DNA of 64,000 nt, from the NCBI GenBank assembly GCA_037976565.1, contig CP137666.1, positions 7,490,582 through 7,554,581 of the forward strand. The letters run 5' to 3'. Made by a program: the position numbers and the translations under genes. This document shows, in pieces, positions 30,116-43,200 of this stretch (its first letter is position 1; every line of letters begins with the position of its first letter). The stretch is from Mesocentrotus franciscanus. Lineage: Eukaryota; Echinodermata; Echinoidea; Camarodonta; Strongylocentrotidae. The notes under the pieces were generated by a model. The model ran no database searches and was not told the origin of the DNA. It saw only the letters and a program-made list of their open reading frames with translations.

Positions 30116-30852
30116 AGCAATATATCAGAGTGGTGTACAGTGCTTGTAACTTTACCAAGACTGGGCCAAATTTCTTATAACGTACGTCAACGGGGCAGTA
30201 TATCTTTGCCAAACGGATCTACGGCGAAATTTGTACCGGACTTGGAATACCTGCCAGCATGCAGGAGGCATCCTGACAAGATAAGCTGCTGGGCAGAATT
30301 TGACAGAGGCACCGGTTTCGTTACAATAATAGGACTGTCTTTATTCAGACTGAAAATCTGTTGTTTTTTTTTTCGTTCTGGGATGATTATATCACACTGA
30401 GACTGCGTCTGGCTTCACCGAATCTGGGAGGAGAGCATCAATGACACAAGATATGTTTGAAAAATAATTGCACCTAGTCAGATCGGTCTGATTAGGTGCT
30501 AAAATTGGTTTGATCTAATAGTAAAGCTTAGATGTACAACATTTAGATGTTGAGACTGAGTGCCATGGTAATAACAAATTGTATTTTGCCCTATTTAAAC
30601 TTGCACTTGTGTCATTTCAACTTGATAAAATAAAAAAATCCTATAGGCCTATATACTAAATAAAGCCTAGTCTGTACTCGTACTCATAATTCAATCATGG
30701 CCATAATAATAAATTGTTTAAATCATTTGATCATCGTTTGACAGATCTACTACTACTACCATGATAACAATAGGCCCGTCTTTATTAGCCTTTAATTTGT
30801 AAAATGAAATGTACAAATGGGAAGTATTGGTAACCTGGATTTTTTTTGTTGG

Positions 30853-30860
30853 TATAAAAA
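30853..30860 (+). promoter_or_regulatory. Candidate TATA box of gene C
   Basis: TATAAAAA after a T-run, 165 nt before the ATG at 31018. If used, transcription would begin near 30880 and read directly into the first coding exon. The alternative is that an upstream exon splices to the AG at 30993-30994. Confidence 0.3.
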
Positions 30861-30994
30861 GTTGGGATCCGATCATTGGTAAAAACAAGTCGGGATTTAA
30901 TTTACTTTTGCCTTGGGGCCTCTGATTTTTTATCTCAGCTGATGATATTATGTTTGTGAAAAAGAAGTATCCATGCTATTTTCTGTTGTTATAG

Positions 30995-31275
30995 TTTGGC
31001 CCGTAGAAAATCTTATCATGACTAATTCTACGGCGACAAGCAAGAGTTTCTCGGTACAGCAGAGAGAGCGAGGCAACGCCTTCTACAAGTCGGCTATCAA
31101 CATTGGCCCCATCATCCGTCTAATGAGGCTTGATAATGCCCTCGTGTGTTACAGGAATGCACTCGACTGTAAGACCACTAGAGATGAGGAGGTTTCTGCG
31201 ATGAAGAACATCGGGATGACATCCTGGAAGCTGGCTGGCACCTACCTGGAGAGTGCTCCAATGAAAGAAGCCAAG
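30995..31275 (+). CDS. Gene C first recognised coding exon (fused equivalent of B exons 2+3)
   Basis: Between AG (30993-30994) and donor gtaagt lie 281 nt, the exact sum of gene B exons 2 (140) and 3 (141). The first in-frame ATG is 31018; 30995-31017 would be coding only if an upstream exon exists. Encodes [11 protein letters not shown] ... [18 protein letters not shown] ... [13 protein letters not shown], a TPR. Confidence 0.85.
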
Positions 31276-34200
31276 GTAAGTTGGAAAATTTAGGAGACAG
31301 AAAATAGGCAAAGTTCTGATGGTAAAAATAATAATGACTAGACAAGGTCATCCCACTAGACTGACAGCCTACAAGACCATCAGCCCCGTATATACGAGAC
31401 CAACTTTCACAAAAGTTTCATTACAGCGAGAGCCCATGAGACCAATAGTTCATGAGACTGACAAAACACAAAACTACATAAGAAAAAACAGAAAAGACGA
31501 AATATCCCAAAAGCCCATGAGACCGACAGCCTACAAGACCGACAAAACAAAGAAAAACATAAGGAAAGATCGTGGGCTGTCCATCTTGTGGGCTTTTAGT
31601 CTAGTGAATTCTCAAAAAGGTTGTCAGAAGGTCCATGAGACCGACGATGTGTGTCTAGTAGGCTGTTGGTTTCATGGCCATTGGTCTAGTGAACCCTCAA
31701 CATTTTTTTCAGAAGGACCATGAGACCGACGATGTGTGTCTAGTAGGCTGTTGGTTTCATGGCCATTGGTCTAGTGAATTCTAAAACAGATTGTCAGAAG
31801 GGCCATGAGTACGACAATGTGGGTCTAGTATAGCGTTTTTCAACCGGGGAGCCGCGGTATCCTAGGGTAAACATCCCTAGGGTGCCTCGAGAGAAATTGT
31901 AATATATAGTACATACAAATATTATTTTTGAGTAACGCCGCTTTCATGAAACACCAAATATTAGAATACACTAGAGTAGGTAATTTCATGAGGAAATCAC
32001 ATTTTAGAGAAAAAAAGTATATTTCTTCCTCGCTCGCTTAGCTCACTCACATAAATTAGAAACTGGATGATTTCAGGCAGCGAAGTGTCTGAATAGCTCC
32101 ATATTTTGGCAACGGGGTGTCCAAATATGATTCTATTTGACAGCTGGGTGCCCGAACTTATTTTATATCTTTTACATCAAATCGAATCGGTCGCTCGCAA
32201 GAATAATAAATAACAATGCCCGTATGTTTAAACATGACACTTTATGAGCTTCATAGTTATGTGATGTGTTATGTGATTATGTGATAAATTCGGGATAGGG
32301 GTGACGCGAAACTTTTTATTTCTGAAAGGGTGCCGTGACTGAAAAAGGGTTGTCAGAAGGGCCATGAGACTGACAATGTTGGTCAAGTAGGCTGTCATGT
32401 TATTGCAGGTCATCAATGTGTGTCTGTTAAGTTATTTATTGAATACTTTTTTTTCTTCTACTTGTTAAGTGGCAGACCTTGTAGAACCATCCGGAAGATA
32501 ATAAGCAACCTAGAACAAAGCTAAATTAAGACTTAAAAAGCATTACAAGAAAAAGAGAGATAATTTGAATTTTGAAATGTAAAAATTATGGTATGGTATG
32601 GTTCTAAAACGATTAACAATATGTGAAAATAAGAAGAAGACACTATTGTTTTAGGGTTGATTTTTTTTTTAAAATAATGACATAAGAAATTTGCTCCACT
32701 TTTTACAGACCAGTGGTAAGATGAAATAACTTACGGAAGTACCTTTTGTAATAAAATGAGTATCAAAAACAATGTTCTGATTCTGTCTTTTTTATATTAT
32801 GCATCTGTTATAATAAAATGATTTAAACAACCAAATGTTCTGTTTCTCTCTTTTTTAAAAGAATATCCGGAAGTATTTCAAAGAGGCCTTGAAGTATTTG
32901 TCCCTGGCGTACGTGAACAGGTTTTGCAAGAATTTGTCATGGTGCCTCAAGTTGAGAGAGTTTTGGGACAACTGTTTGAAGGAGGCCACTGAATGGTTAG
33001 CTACATTGGACACCAAGGGTATGTGTGCAATGTTAAATCACCTACATGTAAAAAGATAATTTGTGCATAGCTGGAATGCATAAAATCTACCTCAAAAACT
33101 CTATCTGGCATATATAATGCTAGGTTTACACTATGTTCCCGGCGGCCACGGCAATCACGTTTCAGACCACCGTGGACAAAACGGGGTGGACGTGAGACGA
33201 CGCGGGGGGATGGAATGGCAAACGTGACAGGCCGTGATTGCCGTGGATGCCGGGCCAGATTTTTAAACTGTCAAAAAATTTGCCACGGCAGTCACGGTGC
33301 GGATGAGAAACCTAGTAGGCCGTAGTAGTAGTAGTAGCTGTCTGTCGCGAAGCGACAATGACCGCATTCACTTTCACTTTACAGCTGTTCTCCATACAGC
33401 TCGCTGGCCTGCAACAGTTGTCCAAGTCTTGATTTCGATTTGCCTTCGCTTAAGGTTCCGCTTGACCGTGTCCTTATAGCGAAGCCGTGGTCGACCAATC
33501 CCTCTTTCGCCAGCGGGTAGTTGCGAGAATAGTATTTGCTTCGGTAACCTCTCAGAGGGCATCCTGGTGACATGGCCTGTCCATCGTAGGTTTTTCCTGA
33601 TGAGCAGGTCCTCCATAGAAGGCAGGTTTGCTCGCTCTAGAATCTCTTTGTTGGTCACCTTGTCCACCCATGTAATTCTCATGATTGTCTCATCATGAAA
33701 GCGTGAAGTTTCTTTACTTGACTTTTGTAAAGAGTCCAGCTTTCCGCACCGTACAAGAGAGTGGATAGGACGATAGCCCTGTATATTTTGCACTTAACTC
33801 TTGTTGAGACATGATGGTTGTTCCATAGCCTGATTCGCAGTCTGCCAAAGGCACTGCTGGCCTTTGACATTCTTTTCACCAGCTCAGAGTCGATGCGTCC
33901 GTCTTTGGATATAGAGCTGCCGAGATAAGTGAAGCCATCTACCTGGTTTAGAGCTGTCCCATCCACAAGGATCTCCTCCTCCTCTCGATGGTCTGTCCCT
34001 GGTTGGAATAGTACTTCAGTCTTTTGATGTTTATTTGTAGACCGAACTTCTTTGATGCTGATGAAAATACATCTATAATATGTTGCATCTGCTCTGGTGT
34101 ATGAGCAACAAGAGCACTGTCATCTGCAAAGAGGAGTTCCCTCACGAGAATCTGTGTAGACTTCGTCTTAGCTTTGAAATGTGCGACATTGAAGAGGTCG

Positions 34201-37200
34201 GCGTCTTGACGTGATTGTATGTATACACCTGGTATACACCCTCCTCAAAGTCCGCAAAGGCCTCCTCCAGCATCGCCGAGAGGAAGATGGAGAACAGCGT
34301 AGGGGCCGACACACATCCTTGTTTTACACCGTTACTTACAGGGAAGCTATCGGATGTTTCGCCTGCTTCCTTGACTTTAGCCATCATACCCGTGTGTAGT
34401 GACTCTATCATTCCGGTGAACTTCTCAGGGCATCCATACTTTCGGAGTAGTTGCCATAGACCTGTCCTACCAACAGTGTCAAATGCTTTGGTGAAATCCA
34501 CAAAGACCACATAGAGCGATCGGTTGTGCTCGATACACTTCTCCTGTAATTGTCTGAGGCAGAAGATCATGTCTACTGTGCTCCGGTTGTTTCGGAATCC
34601 GCATTGAGTCTCTGGCAATATATCCGGTGTAATGTGGGCATTCATTCGTTAAGAAGGATCCGAGCAAAAACTTTCCCTGCTATCGACAATAGCGATATTC
34701 CTCTGTAGTTTCCACACTGAGTTCTATCTCCTTTTTTGAAGATGGTGACAATATTAGCATCCTTCCATTCCTGAGGTACAGAGCCTTCTGCCCATGCTTG
34801 TTGTATCAGCATTAGTAAACTGTTGATTAGCGTGGCTCCTCCGTGCTTCCATATCTCGCTTGGTATCCCATCCACTCCAGGCCGTAGTAAAACGAGGTGA
34901 ACGCAACAAAACGTGACAGTACGTAATAGGCCGTAACACAACTTGGAGGCGGATCCGTAGTGGGACGGGAAGCCTGTGTATTCCCCGGCATCTCACGGTC
35001 CTTTCAAGTTTTGTCAAGTTCTGTCGCGTTAGGTGCGCGGTTTACCACGGTTGCTCCACGGTTACTGCGCATTTTGTCCCGTTTAGCCACGTTTTGCCAC
35101 GGTTCTCACGGCAAGCAAGGGTGTATGGTAGCCGTTTCGTCGCGTTCAATCACGGCGCACCCCGGCGTGTGACGGTTTACGGGCCCGGCGAGCTACATCG
35201 CGTTGCGTTCTACTACGTTCTGACACGGCGTACGCGGTCTGGGAGGGAGTATATAAAAGCCAGGCCCGGCATGGGAACTTCATTCGAGTCTGAGCAATCG
35301 ACGACACATTACTGCATCTAAAATACGAGAGAAGATTAAGCTTTGAAGAAAGAAGGCCAAGCTATACCACCAAAGAAGCCTAGACGTACGAAGCCCCCAC
35401 CCCCTCCCACCCGTCCTGCACCACCACCATCACCACCAGTAGAGGAGCAGGAGCAGCCTGAAGATCCTCGCCGTTCACCGCCGCCAAATGAAGAGGAACA
35501 TGATTCTGCTGCTGACCCGGTCCCTGAACTAAAACCTGAACCTGATGCTAAAGGGGCTGAAGAAGACGCTTTACCTGCTCCACCTGCCGGCACCCCCAGC
35601 TCCTACACAAACGTCGTCTACAGCCGGCGCCATCCAGATATCCTGAAGGTCCTCTTAAAAACCTTCGTGACCGAGCGGCAGAGTCAGGCGCACCCAGCCA
35701 CCGCCTTTGGTTCCTACGTCGACGGAAGTATGTGAAGCCTCCCACCAGCCATCCGACGTACAGCAGAAGCCAGAATAATGCGGACCGACATCAGTTCGGG
35801 CCGGTATAACCACAGCAGCCAGCCCCAGCTGATGGACAGCGACCCCGGACTTGGTACGGAGAGCCTCCAGGACAGCATCTAGCCCGTCATCCAATGGAGC
35901 CTCTGGACCGGCACTGGCAGCAAACCCCTCCAAGGCCAGACCAGACCAGTGAACATTTTCCTAAGTTTTTTTTTCATCTCTTAGAAAATGAATGCAAACT
36001 TATGTGTTTTTTCTTCTTATAATAGGCCAGAATTCCGTAGAATATGGATGATTTATGTAGGAAAATAAGTTGGAGAAAATTAAAGGCTTTTTTTGGTATA
36101 ATGATATCGGCGTTTCATTCTTGGGAGGCCTTCCTTTTTTATACCGTGGGCACAAACGTGCTCCAAAAACTGCACGGCGTCCACGTTTCATTCGTAGAAA
36201 GCCTTGGCAGAACGTGATAAACGTAAGGGACCCCACCGGAACGTGACGGGCCGGAAGAGAACGTGCTGGCATCCGTTGTAGACCGCAGGCCGAACCGTAG
36301 TGCGCCTTTGAGCCTCCGGGACTCAGCAGCCCCTTTCCCCGTAAGGCCCGTCACGGATACCGTGATAGACCGTGAGAAAATTGACAAGACCTAACAAAAC
36401 TTGGATACAGAGGGAAAATGGCCAAAATCCCACGGCGCACTACGTTTCGGGCAAACGGGGCTGCCGTGGCCGCCGGGAACATAGTGTAAACCTAGCATAC
36501 GGGCTAACAGATAACTAATGAGTATGAAGAAAATATAGAATAACATAATATATCCCCACGCACGGAAGTCGTTCTGTGCGAAGGTGAACTAATGTGTTGA
36601 GTAGTATACTCACGAGTCGCTTTAGTTGTTGTTGATTTAGAGAGTATTACAATTTGAATATCTCTCTTTAGAAGTAATATTTGAAGCTAATATATTGAAT
36701 ATAGAATAGTAAAATGGAATCGTTAACATACAGAGCAATAATAAACTTTTGTGATTGGTACACTGTAAAATTTAAATTACTTGTGATCAAATTTGCATGT
36801 TAGAATGATTGCGTTTATCTCACTCAGCTCTTATCAAGGAGTTTCAAGGAGTATGGTCAAGTACGGAAGAAAATTGGTATTGAGGAGGGGGAGGGGGAGT
36901 GTTGTCGTACCTCAAAACACTGAGGCTCGTAACATTATTTGCTGATGTTAGACTGCATCACCGATTGTCACAGCCGATGACACATGAAGATCTACTTTCC
37001 ATATTTTTAAGCGCGGAGATAAACCATGCATTTACATTTTCTTCTGATTAACAGTTAATCAATTTCTTTCAACCATTTTGCAATATTTGGCAGATCAAGA
37101 TTCAAATTTGTTGTTATTTATTCAGGGTTATTAGAAGAATAAAATAAGCAAGTATCATCTGCATATAATAATGCAGTGATCAATTTGAGTAGGTAAGTTA

Positions 37201-40200
37201 TTCATATACACGGCATATAAAAAAAAGTATACCCAACTTTGGTAACTTCTTATTAAAGGGACTTGGTAACATTGTTCAGATGAGAGAAAATGGTGCTAAG
37301 GTAGTGAATTCAATGCTAGATGTAAAATTAAAGATAATCTGAAAGTTTGGGTGAAAACAGACCATTATTAACGATAAAAATTGGGAAAACTGATCTGATC
37401 GATTCCTTAATTCTCCCAACTATATTATTACAATTTAATTACATTTTAGGTGAATGTAAATCGTAACAAAGATATTTATTGGCTCTATATATCATTCCAG
37501 ACATTTAAGTATTGAAAGATTTATTAAATCCTGTCTTATGTCTTATTTTCATGGAAAAACGGTTGGGAAAATTCAAAAATGGTTGAGAGAATTTAATGTT
37601 AGAATATGTTGACCAGTGACGCCTTCAGAGAAAACCATAAACATCTTTGTGAGTTGAGAATTTTTTCAGGATTTTTTGCATGCTAGAGGGTTAGTACAGT
37701 AGAAGGAATATAATAAGTAACATTTCATACAAAAATTACGCAGTTTTTTCATCAACCTTCAACAATGTTACCGAGTCACTTCAAGAAGTTATAACTTATG
37801 TGACATTAAATCATATTTCATGTTATACTATATTTATATTCATAACTGTACTATCACGGATAACTGAGCAGCAGGCTTAAAAAAAGTATTGTCAAAATCC
37901 TCTTGTACCAAGTGTAAACTTATACATTTTCTTCTCACAAACTCTGCTCTCATACTGAACTGATGCTGAAATCAACTTATAAACTCTTGCTCTCAAATAA
38001 ACAGCTTAGTCTAATTAAAAAGATATGAAAATAAAATGATGCCTTGACTAGATCAGATCCCGAGTTGCGCTGGTTTTTACTAAGGGAAACTCAATTTCAA
38101 CAGATAAGAACATAAATGACAACATCAATAAAGAACCAATCAGAAACATAAAAATGGAATAGTACAACATAATGGAAGAACCCAGGGAGAAGGGAGAAGG
38201 GTGATCTGAATGTAAATGAGAACTAAACGATAGAACCATGTGAAGTGAAAATGGATTGGAAGAAACAAGGTGTGGCAATGGCAATGAGAGTGATGTGTGA
38301 AGGTGGAGAGGGGATTGGGGGTCATGAGTTGAAGTGTTAATGAGATGCAAAAGAAATGTAAATTAAAGAGAATGGAAAGCAAAATGTAAAACCATCAAAT
38401 TTAAAGTAAATATTAATTGCTACAAAATGTAACTGTTACACAAGTTTGGGCTGAAGCAATGAATGTGTGTCAACGCCATTATCATTTACATTGATCTTTA
38501 GGCACCCCCTGATTATGATGATTACAATCTTGACTTCAGTGACATCCCTTGTTTAAGGTAAACCTTCTCATTGAGTGATACAAAATGGGTGTAGCATTTG
38601 GGTGTAGTAGTTTTCATTCGCCATTCGAGATAAACACCTTATGCTTCTTACGCGTGTGAGAAATGGCCTGGCGGACAAATGAGCAGAGAGGACTTAGATA
38701 TCATGAGACAATAGTACGCTGTTCAAAATAATAAAATGTAATCCTATGGATTGAAACAAAGTTATGTGAAAGCCTAGATACATTGCATCATTCCAAACAA
38801 TGAAGCACTGAAACATGAAGCAGAATTTAACTTTTAAAAGGATTTAAAGCCAAAGAAGCACATGCATATGGCATGACCCACATTCGTTCCATCAGCCTGG
38901 ACGTGGTACAAGGCGATTTTGACAACACTTATGGCAGAGATATTATTCGTAGGGTATCATTTCATAAAAACAAATTATTCTTTTTCATGAAATAGATTTC
39001 AAATTCATATTGATAATGACTTTTTAATTAGTAGGTACCGAAGTTGGGTATACTTTTTAAATATTTTTATTTGTTATACCCGGTACATGCTGTATAATGA
39101 GAAGGATGTAATATTTACTACACTATAGAGAGGTACCAATTACGTAATGGAATATTTATTAATGGTTATTTTCAGAGAGGATAGCTGGTTTTAGTGAGCT
39201 GTTAGGTCATGTACCAGACTGTTGTCTGAAGGCCAATGGATACATCCAGTATTCAACACTCCTGTTTCATAAAGGTCTTACAGCCTTGCAAGATGGAGAA
39301 TACAAGGAATGTTACAGGTAAGTCTTTGATTTTCTTGATACTGTCTGAAACACTTATGTCTCTTAAGGTCTTACAGCCTGGCAAGAAGGAGAGTACAAGG
39401 AATGCTACAGGTAATAATTTGATTATCTTGATACTGACTGATACACTCCTGTCTCTTGAAGGTCTATCAGCCTGGCAAGATGGAGAATACCAGGAATGCT
39501 ACAGGTAAGTCTTTGATTATCTTGATACTGTCTGATACACTCCTGTTTCTTAAGGTCTAACAGCCTAGCAAGATGGAGAATACAAGGAATGCCACAGGTA
39601 TGGCTTTGATTATCTTGATACTGTCTGATACACTTCTGATTCATGAAGGTCTAACAGAGAATAAAAGAGAATACAATTAAAGCTACAGGTAAGTTTTTTT
39701 TTTCTATTATGGTAAACTACACAAATATTGTGTATATTAAAAGAAACAGTGTGAATGAAAAATACGAAATATCAACGAGAATTTTTTACAAAAAATTGTG
39801 ATTATAAATTGCACTCTGCATTGCCAATTTAGAGACTCCTTACAATGTACTGCAATAGAGAGTGAGTCAAATTTGTCAGTGATTTTTCTACTTTCTGTCA
39901 TTCAGAGCATTCTGGATCAAAGGATAAATTAAAATATCAATAAAAGGTGATATTAAACTACTGTGGTTTATCAAATTTCTTTACAAAAGGATATGGTTCA
40001 TGGTACGTCGCCACATCTTTTTTTCTTCTCACTTTTCCATTCCTGTTCAGATACATGAAGGAATGCTACTTTCCTATCCAAGAAGCAGAGAGGCTAAGTA
40101 GCCAGGACCCATACATTGAGACCGAGGTGAACATCTTGAGAGAAGATGTTAACACTCACATGTGTATTGCTGAGTCTATCATGGCACGGGTTTCAGGTAA

Positions 40201-43200
40201 GATCGTAGAGTTAAAAAATGGGTAACTACAATATGGTCATTTAACTGAATACCATGCTCCTATTGCTCACCAGACACCCTGTAGAAGGCTGTATATTTTC
40301 AAAATGAAGAGGGTATAGATTGAACGGTCAGCCTATATTTAAAGGGCAATCCAACCCTTGTAATAAGTTGATTTGATGTATAAAAGCAGAAAAATAACAG
40401 AAACAGAATGGCAAAAGTTTGAAATGAATCGGACCAATAGTAAGGAAGTTATGAATGTTTGAAATATGAGATTACTAAGTCTATGCGAATCTCAAATTGG
40501 TAGTTTGGTTAGTGGATTGTGACGTAGGACGTGGATAACTCTCCCGTTTGCCGTGTAAAAAAATATCATTAATGTCTGTTTTTCTCCTAAGTTCCTTCTC
40601 CCTCGGGTCACTACTCAAAATATATTATAGATATCATATTGTTATAGGTCCTCTAAAAAGAATAAACCCTCCTGAGCCATGAATTTTCGAAATTTTTAAA
40701 TGTTTAAATTTTATGTTGGAACAGATGGGAAAGTAGTCCGGCACTACATCACATTGACATTACCGCTTTAGCCAATTTGAAGTGCCCATACGTATAGTGA
40801 TTACAACTTTCAAAAAATCATTTCTTTCTTATATTTAGTCAGATTTAATTGAAACTGTCTTCAGTTTGCTTTTCCGATTTTTCTGCTTTCTTTTAGAGTA
40901 GTTGTATATTTAGGTTGGATTTCGTTAAACTTCTTCAAATTACCGATTTAAATAAATCGTCAAGATACACAACCTGTCTGGACACACAACCTCTGGGAAT
41001 ACATGTTATACAATAACTCTCATAATGCATTCGATTCTATTGAATATGCTACTGCAATTGGTGCATACAAGGATTTGGCTCTCAGTTAGTGGACTTCATT
41101 AATTGGTATTGTATTTACATGTCAGCAACTTTTCAAGACATTTCATTGGAATGCTCTTTTGTAGTAAAAGGAAATGGTGTTAACCGTCCGTTAATAGGTT
41201 AACGCATCATATACATTGTATACCCAGTCTTTGTGTGTCCGGACAAGTTTTGTATCCGGACACAGTAATTTGAAGAAGTTTACACCCAATATCTTAATAC
41301 ATTAGACAAGTTTATAAAGGATAAATAATTATGCATACATTTCGTTAAATCCAAAGGCAAAAGTGGTGGCTTATTTTTGACAAACGTGTGGACACACAAT
41401 CCCCAATTATATTTACACGGGACATGGCATTTCTTTTTCACCTATCCTGCAGCTCGCAGATTGATTTTTTTTTGATTGATTGATCGAATTTATTTCATTT
41501 CATATCACACAATAAAGAACATAGTTGACAAAGTACAAAATTATGAAATGAAACAGGAACCTACTGGAAAGCATAGCTTGTTTTTGAAGGTTCCCAAAAA
41601 GAAATATAATATGAACATTATTTTCATAAATCATTTTAAAGTGTCTAAATAATCACAGTAAAATAGATATAATACAATAACATATTTTCATAAACCCTTT
41701 TTTAGTTTCCACGCAATCGAAATATACAAAAGAAAAGAATTACAAAACGGGACACAAAAGACAGGAAACTGACATAATACGATGAGACAGGACATGACGA
41801 AACAATTAATAACAGGACAAAATAAACAAGACATGACAAAACAAAACAAGACAAAACAAGACAAAAACAAAGCTGCACACTACATAAAATTAGAAGACGA
41901 AAGAGAGAGAGAGAGTGTGTGTGTGTGTGAAATAGGGGAGATGTGAGAGGTATACCCATATCCTAGTTTAATCCGTAAGAGACATGTATTTTTGTATTAA
42001 ATTCTTTTGAACCCTCTCCTAAAACTATAATATGTGGGTTTTCTCTAACTGTATCTGAAAGAGAGTTCCAAAGTTTTGAGCCTGAAAATACAAAGGATTT
42101 ATTTGAGAGCAAAGTTCTTGTTTTCGGTAGATGAAAAGCCCGGCAGACCGAGTAGGATAATGATGAATATTGACATTCTTGGTAAACATTGAGTAAAAAA
42201 CATTTGGCAGTTCATTTCTATTTAAATTATACATAAATATTCCCAGATTATAACTGTATAGATCTGTTATCTTTAAAATACTATGTGTGTGAAAGAGTGT
42301 GCATCTGTGTGCGCTCAAAAATCAGAACGACATATAACACGCAGCGCTTTTTTCTGTAGTAATAAAATTCTATTTAAATGATAGTCAGCACAATTGCCCC
42401 ACGCTATAATTCCGTAGTTTAAGTGTGGGAGGATCAACGTTGAATACAGGTTTAATAATATACGAGTTGGAAAGTAAAACTTGACCTTGTTTATAATGCC
42501 AATATTTCTTGAAATAACTTTACAAATATTATCTACGTGTTCCTTCCAAGAAAGCTTTTCATCTATAGTTATTCCCAGAAATTTAGTATTCAAAACTCTT
42601 TGAGTAATAGTACAACCAAAAACAACATTGCCTGGAAGTTCATTTATTATGTTACTGAAGAGCATGTAGTTCGTCTTTCGCAGATTGAGGGATAATTTGT
42701 TGGCTTTGATCCATTCTGAAACACGTTTTAATTCCTGGTTGATGGTGGCAAGCAAAAAAATTGGGTCCTTATGGGAAAAGAAGAGATTTGAGTCGTCTGC
42801 AAAAGAATAAAAGATAAAACCTCGGAAGACTTACAGAAATCGTTGATATAAATAAGAAAAAGAAGCGGGCCCAAAATAGAACCTTGTGGGACACCACAAT
42901 TTACATCTTTCATATGAGACAGGGCATTGGCAATAGAAACACACTGCTGCCTATTATAAAGGTAGTTCCTGAACCACTCCAACGCTATTCCTCTGATTCC
43001 ATAATAACTGAGTTTGTACAAAAGTATATCATGATTAATTGTATCGAAAGCCTTGGAGAAGTCCAGGAACACCCCAACAGTATGTTCATAATTATCAATC
43101 CCACTAGCAATCTTATTAATCATGGTCAACAACGCCTGAGTAGTGCTGTGTTTTGCACGAAACCCAAACTGCAACTGGTATAATAATTCATGTGTTTCCA

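Larger units (their letters stand above)
33117..36498. mobile_element. 3.4-kb element with 37-bp perfect inverted ends
   Basis: Inside the third intron-bounded gap of gene C. Termini begin ATGCTAGGTTTACACTATG and end with the complement CATAGTGTAAACCTAGCAT, identical over about 37 bp (33117-33153 and 36462-36498). Subterminal DNA is packed with CACGG/CCGTG words. The host element was about 1.8 kb before a LINE (33328-34879) entered it. It carries a TATA promoter at 35250 and a proline-rich reading frame, but no transposase is recognised. The target duplication may be AT; family not assigned. Confidence 0.75.

Noticed and set aside
29686..30212. Several overlapping minus-strand ORFs of 60-144 codons
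   Set aside because: They follow a degenerate 40-45 bp minisatellite and show no conserved motif.
31319..31723. 134-codon ORF with [15 protein letters not shown] repeats
   Set aside because: It simply translates an intronic minisatellite between two good gene C exons.
35336..35593. Minus-strand Gly/Ser-rich ORF
   Set aside because: It is the antisense shadow of the proline-rich + frame at 35343.
39236..39508. 90-codon ORF across the tandem exon-end copies
   Set aside because: It runs in a different frame from exon 39176-39317 and is open only because the unit is 93-94 bp long.
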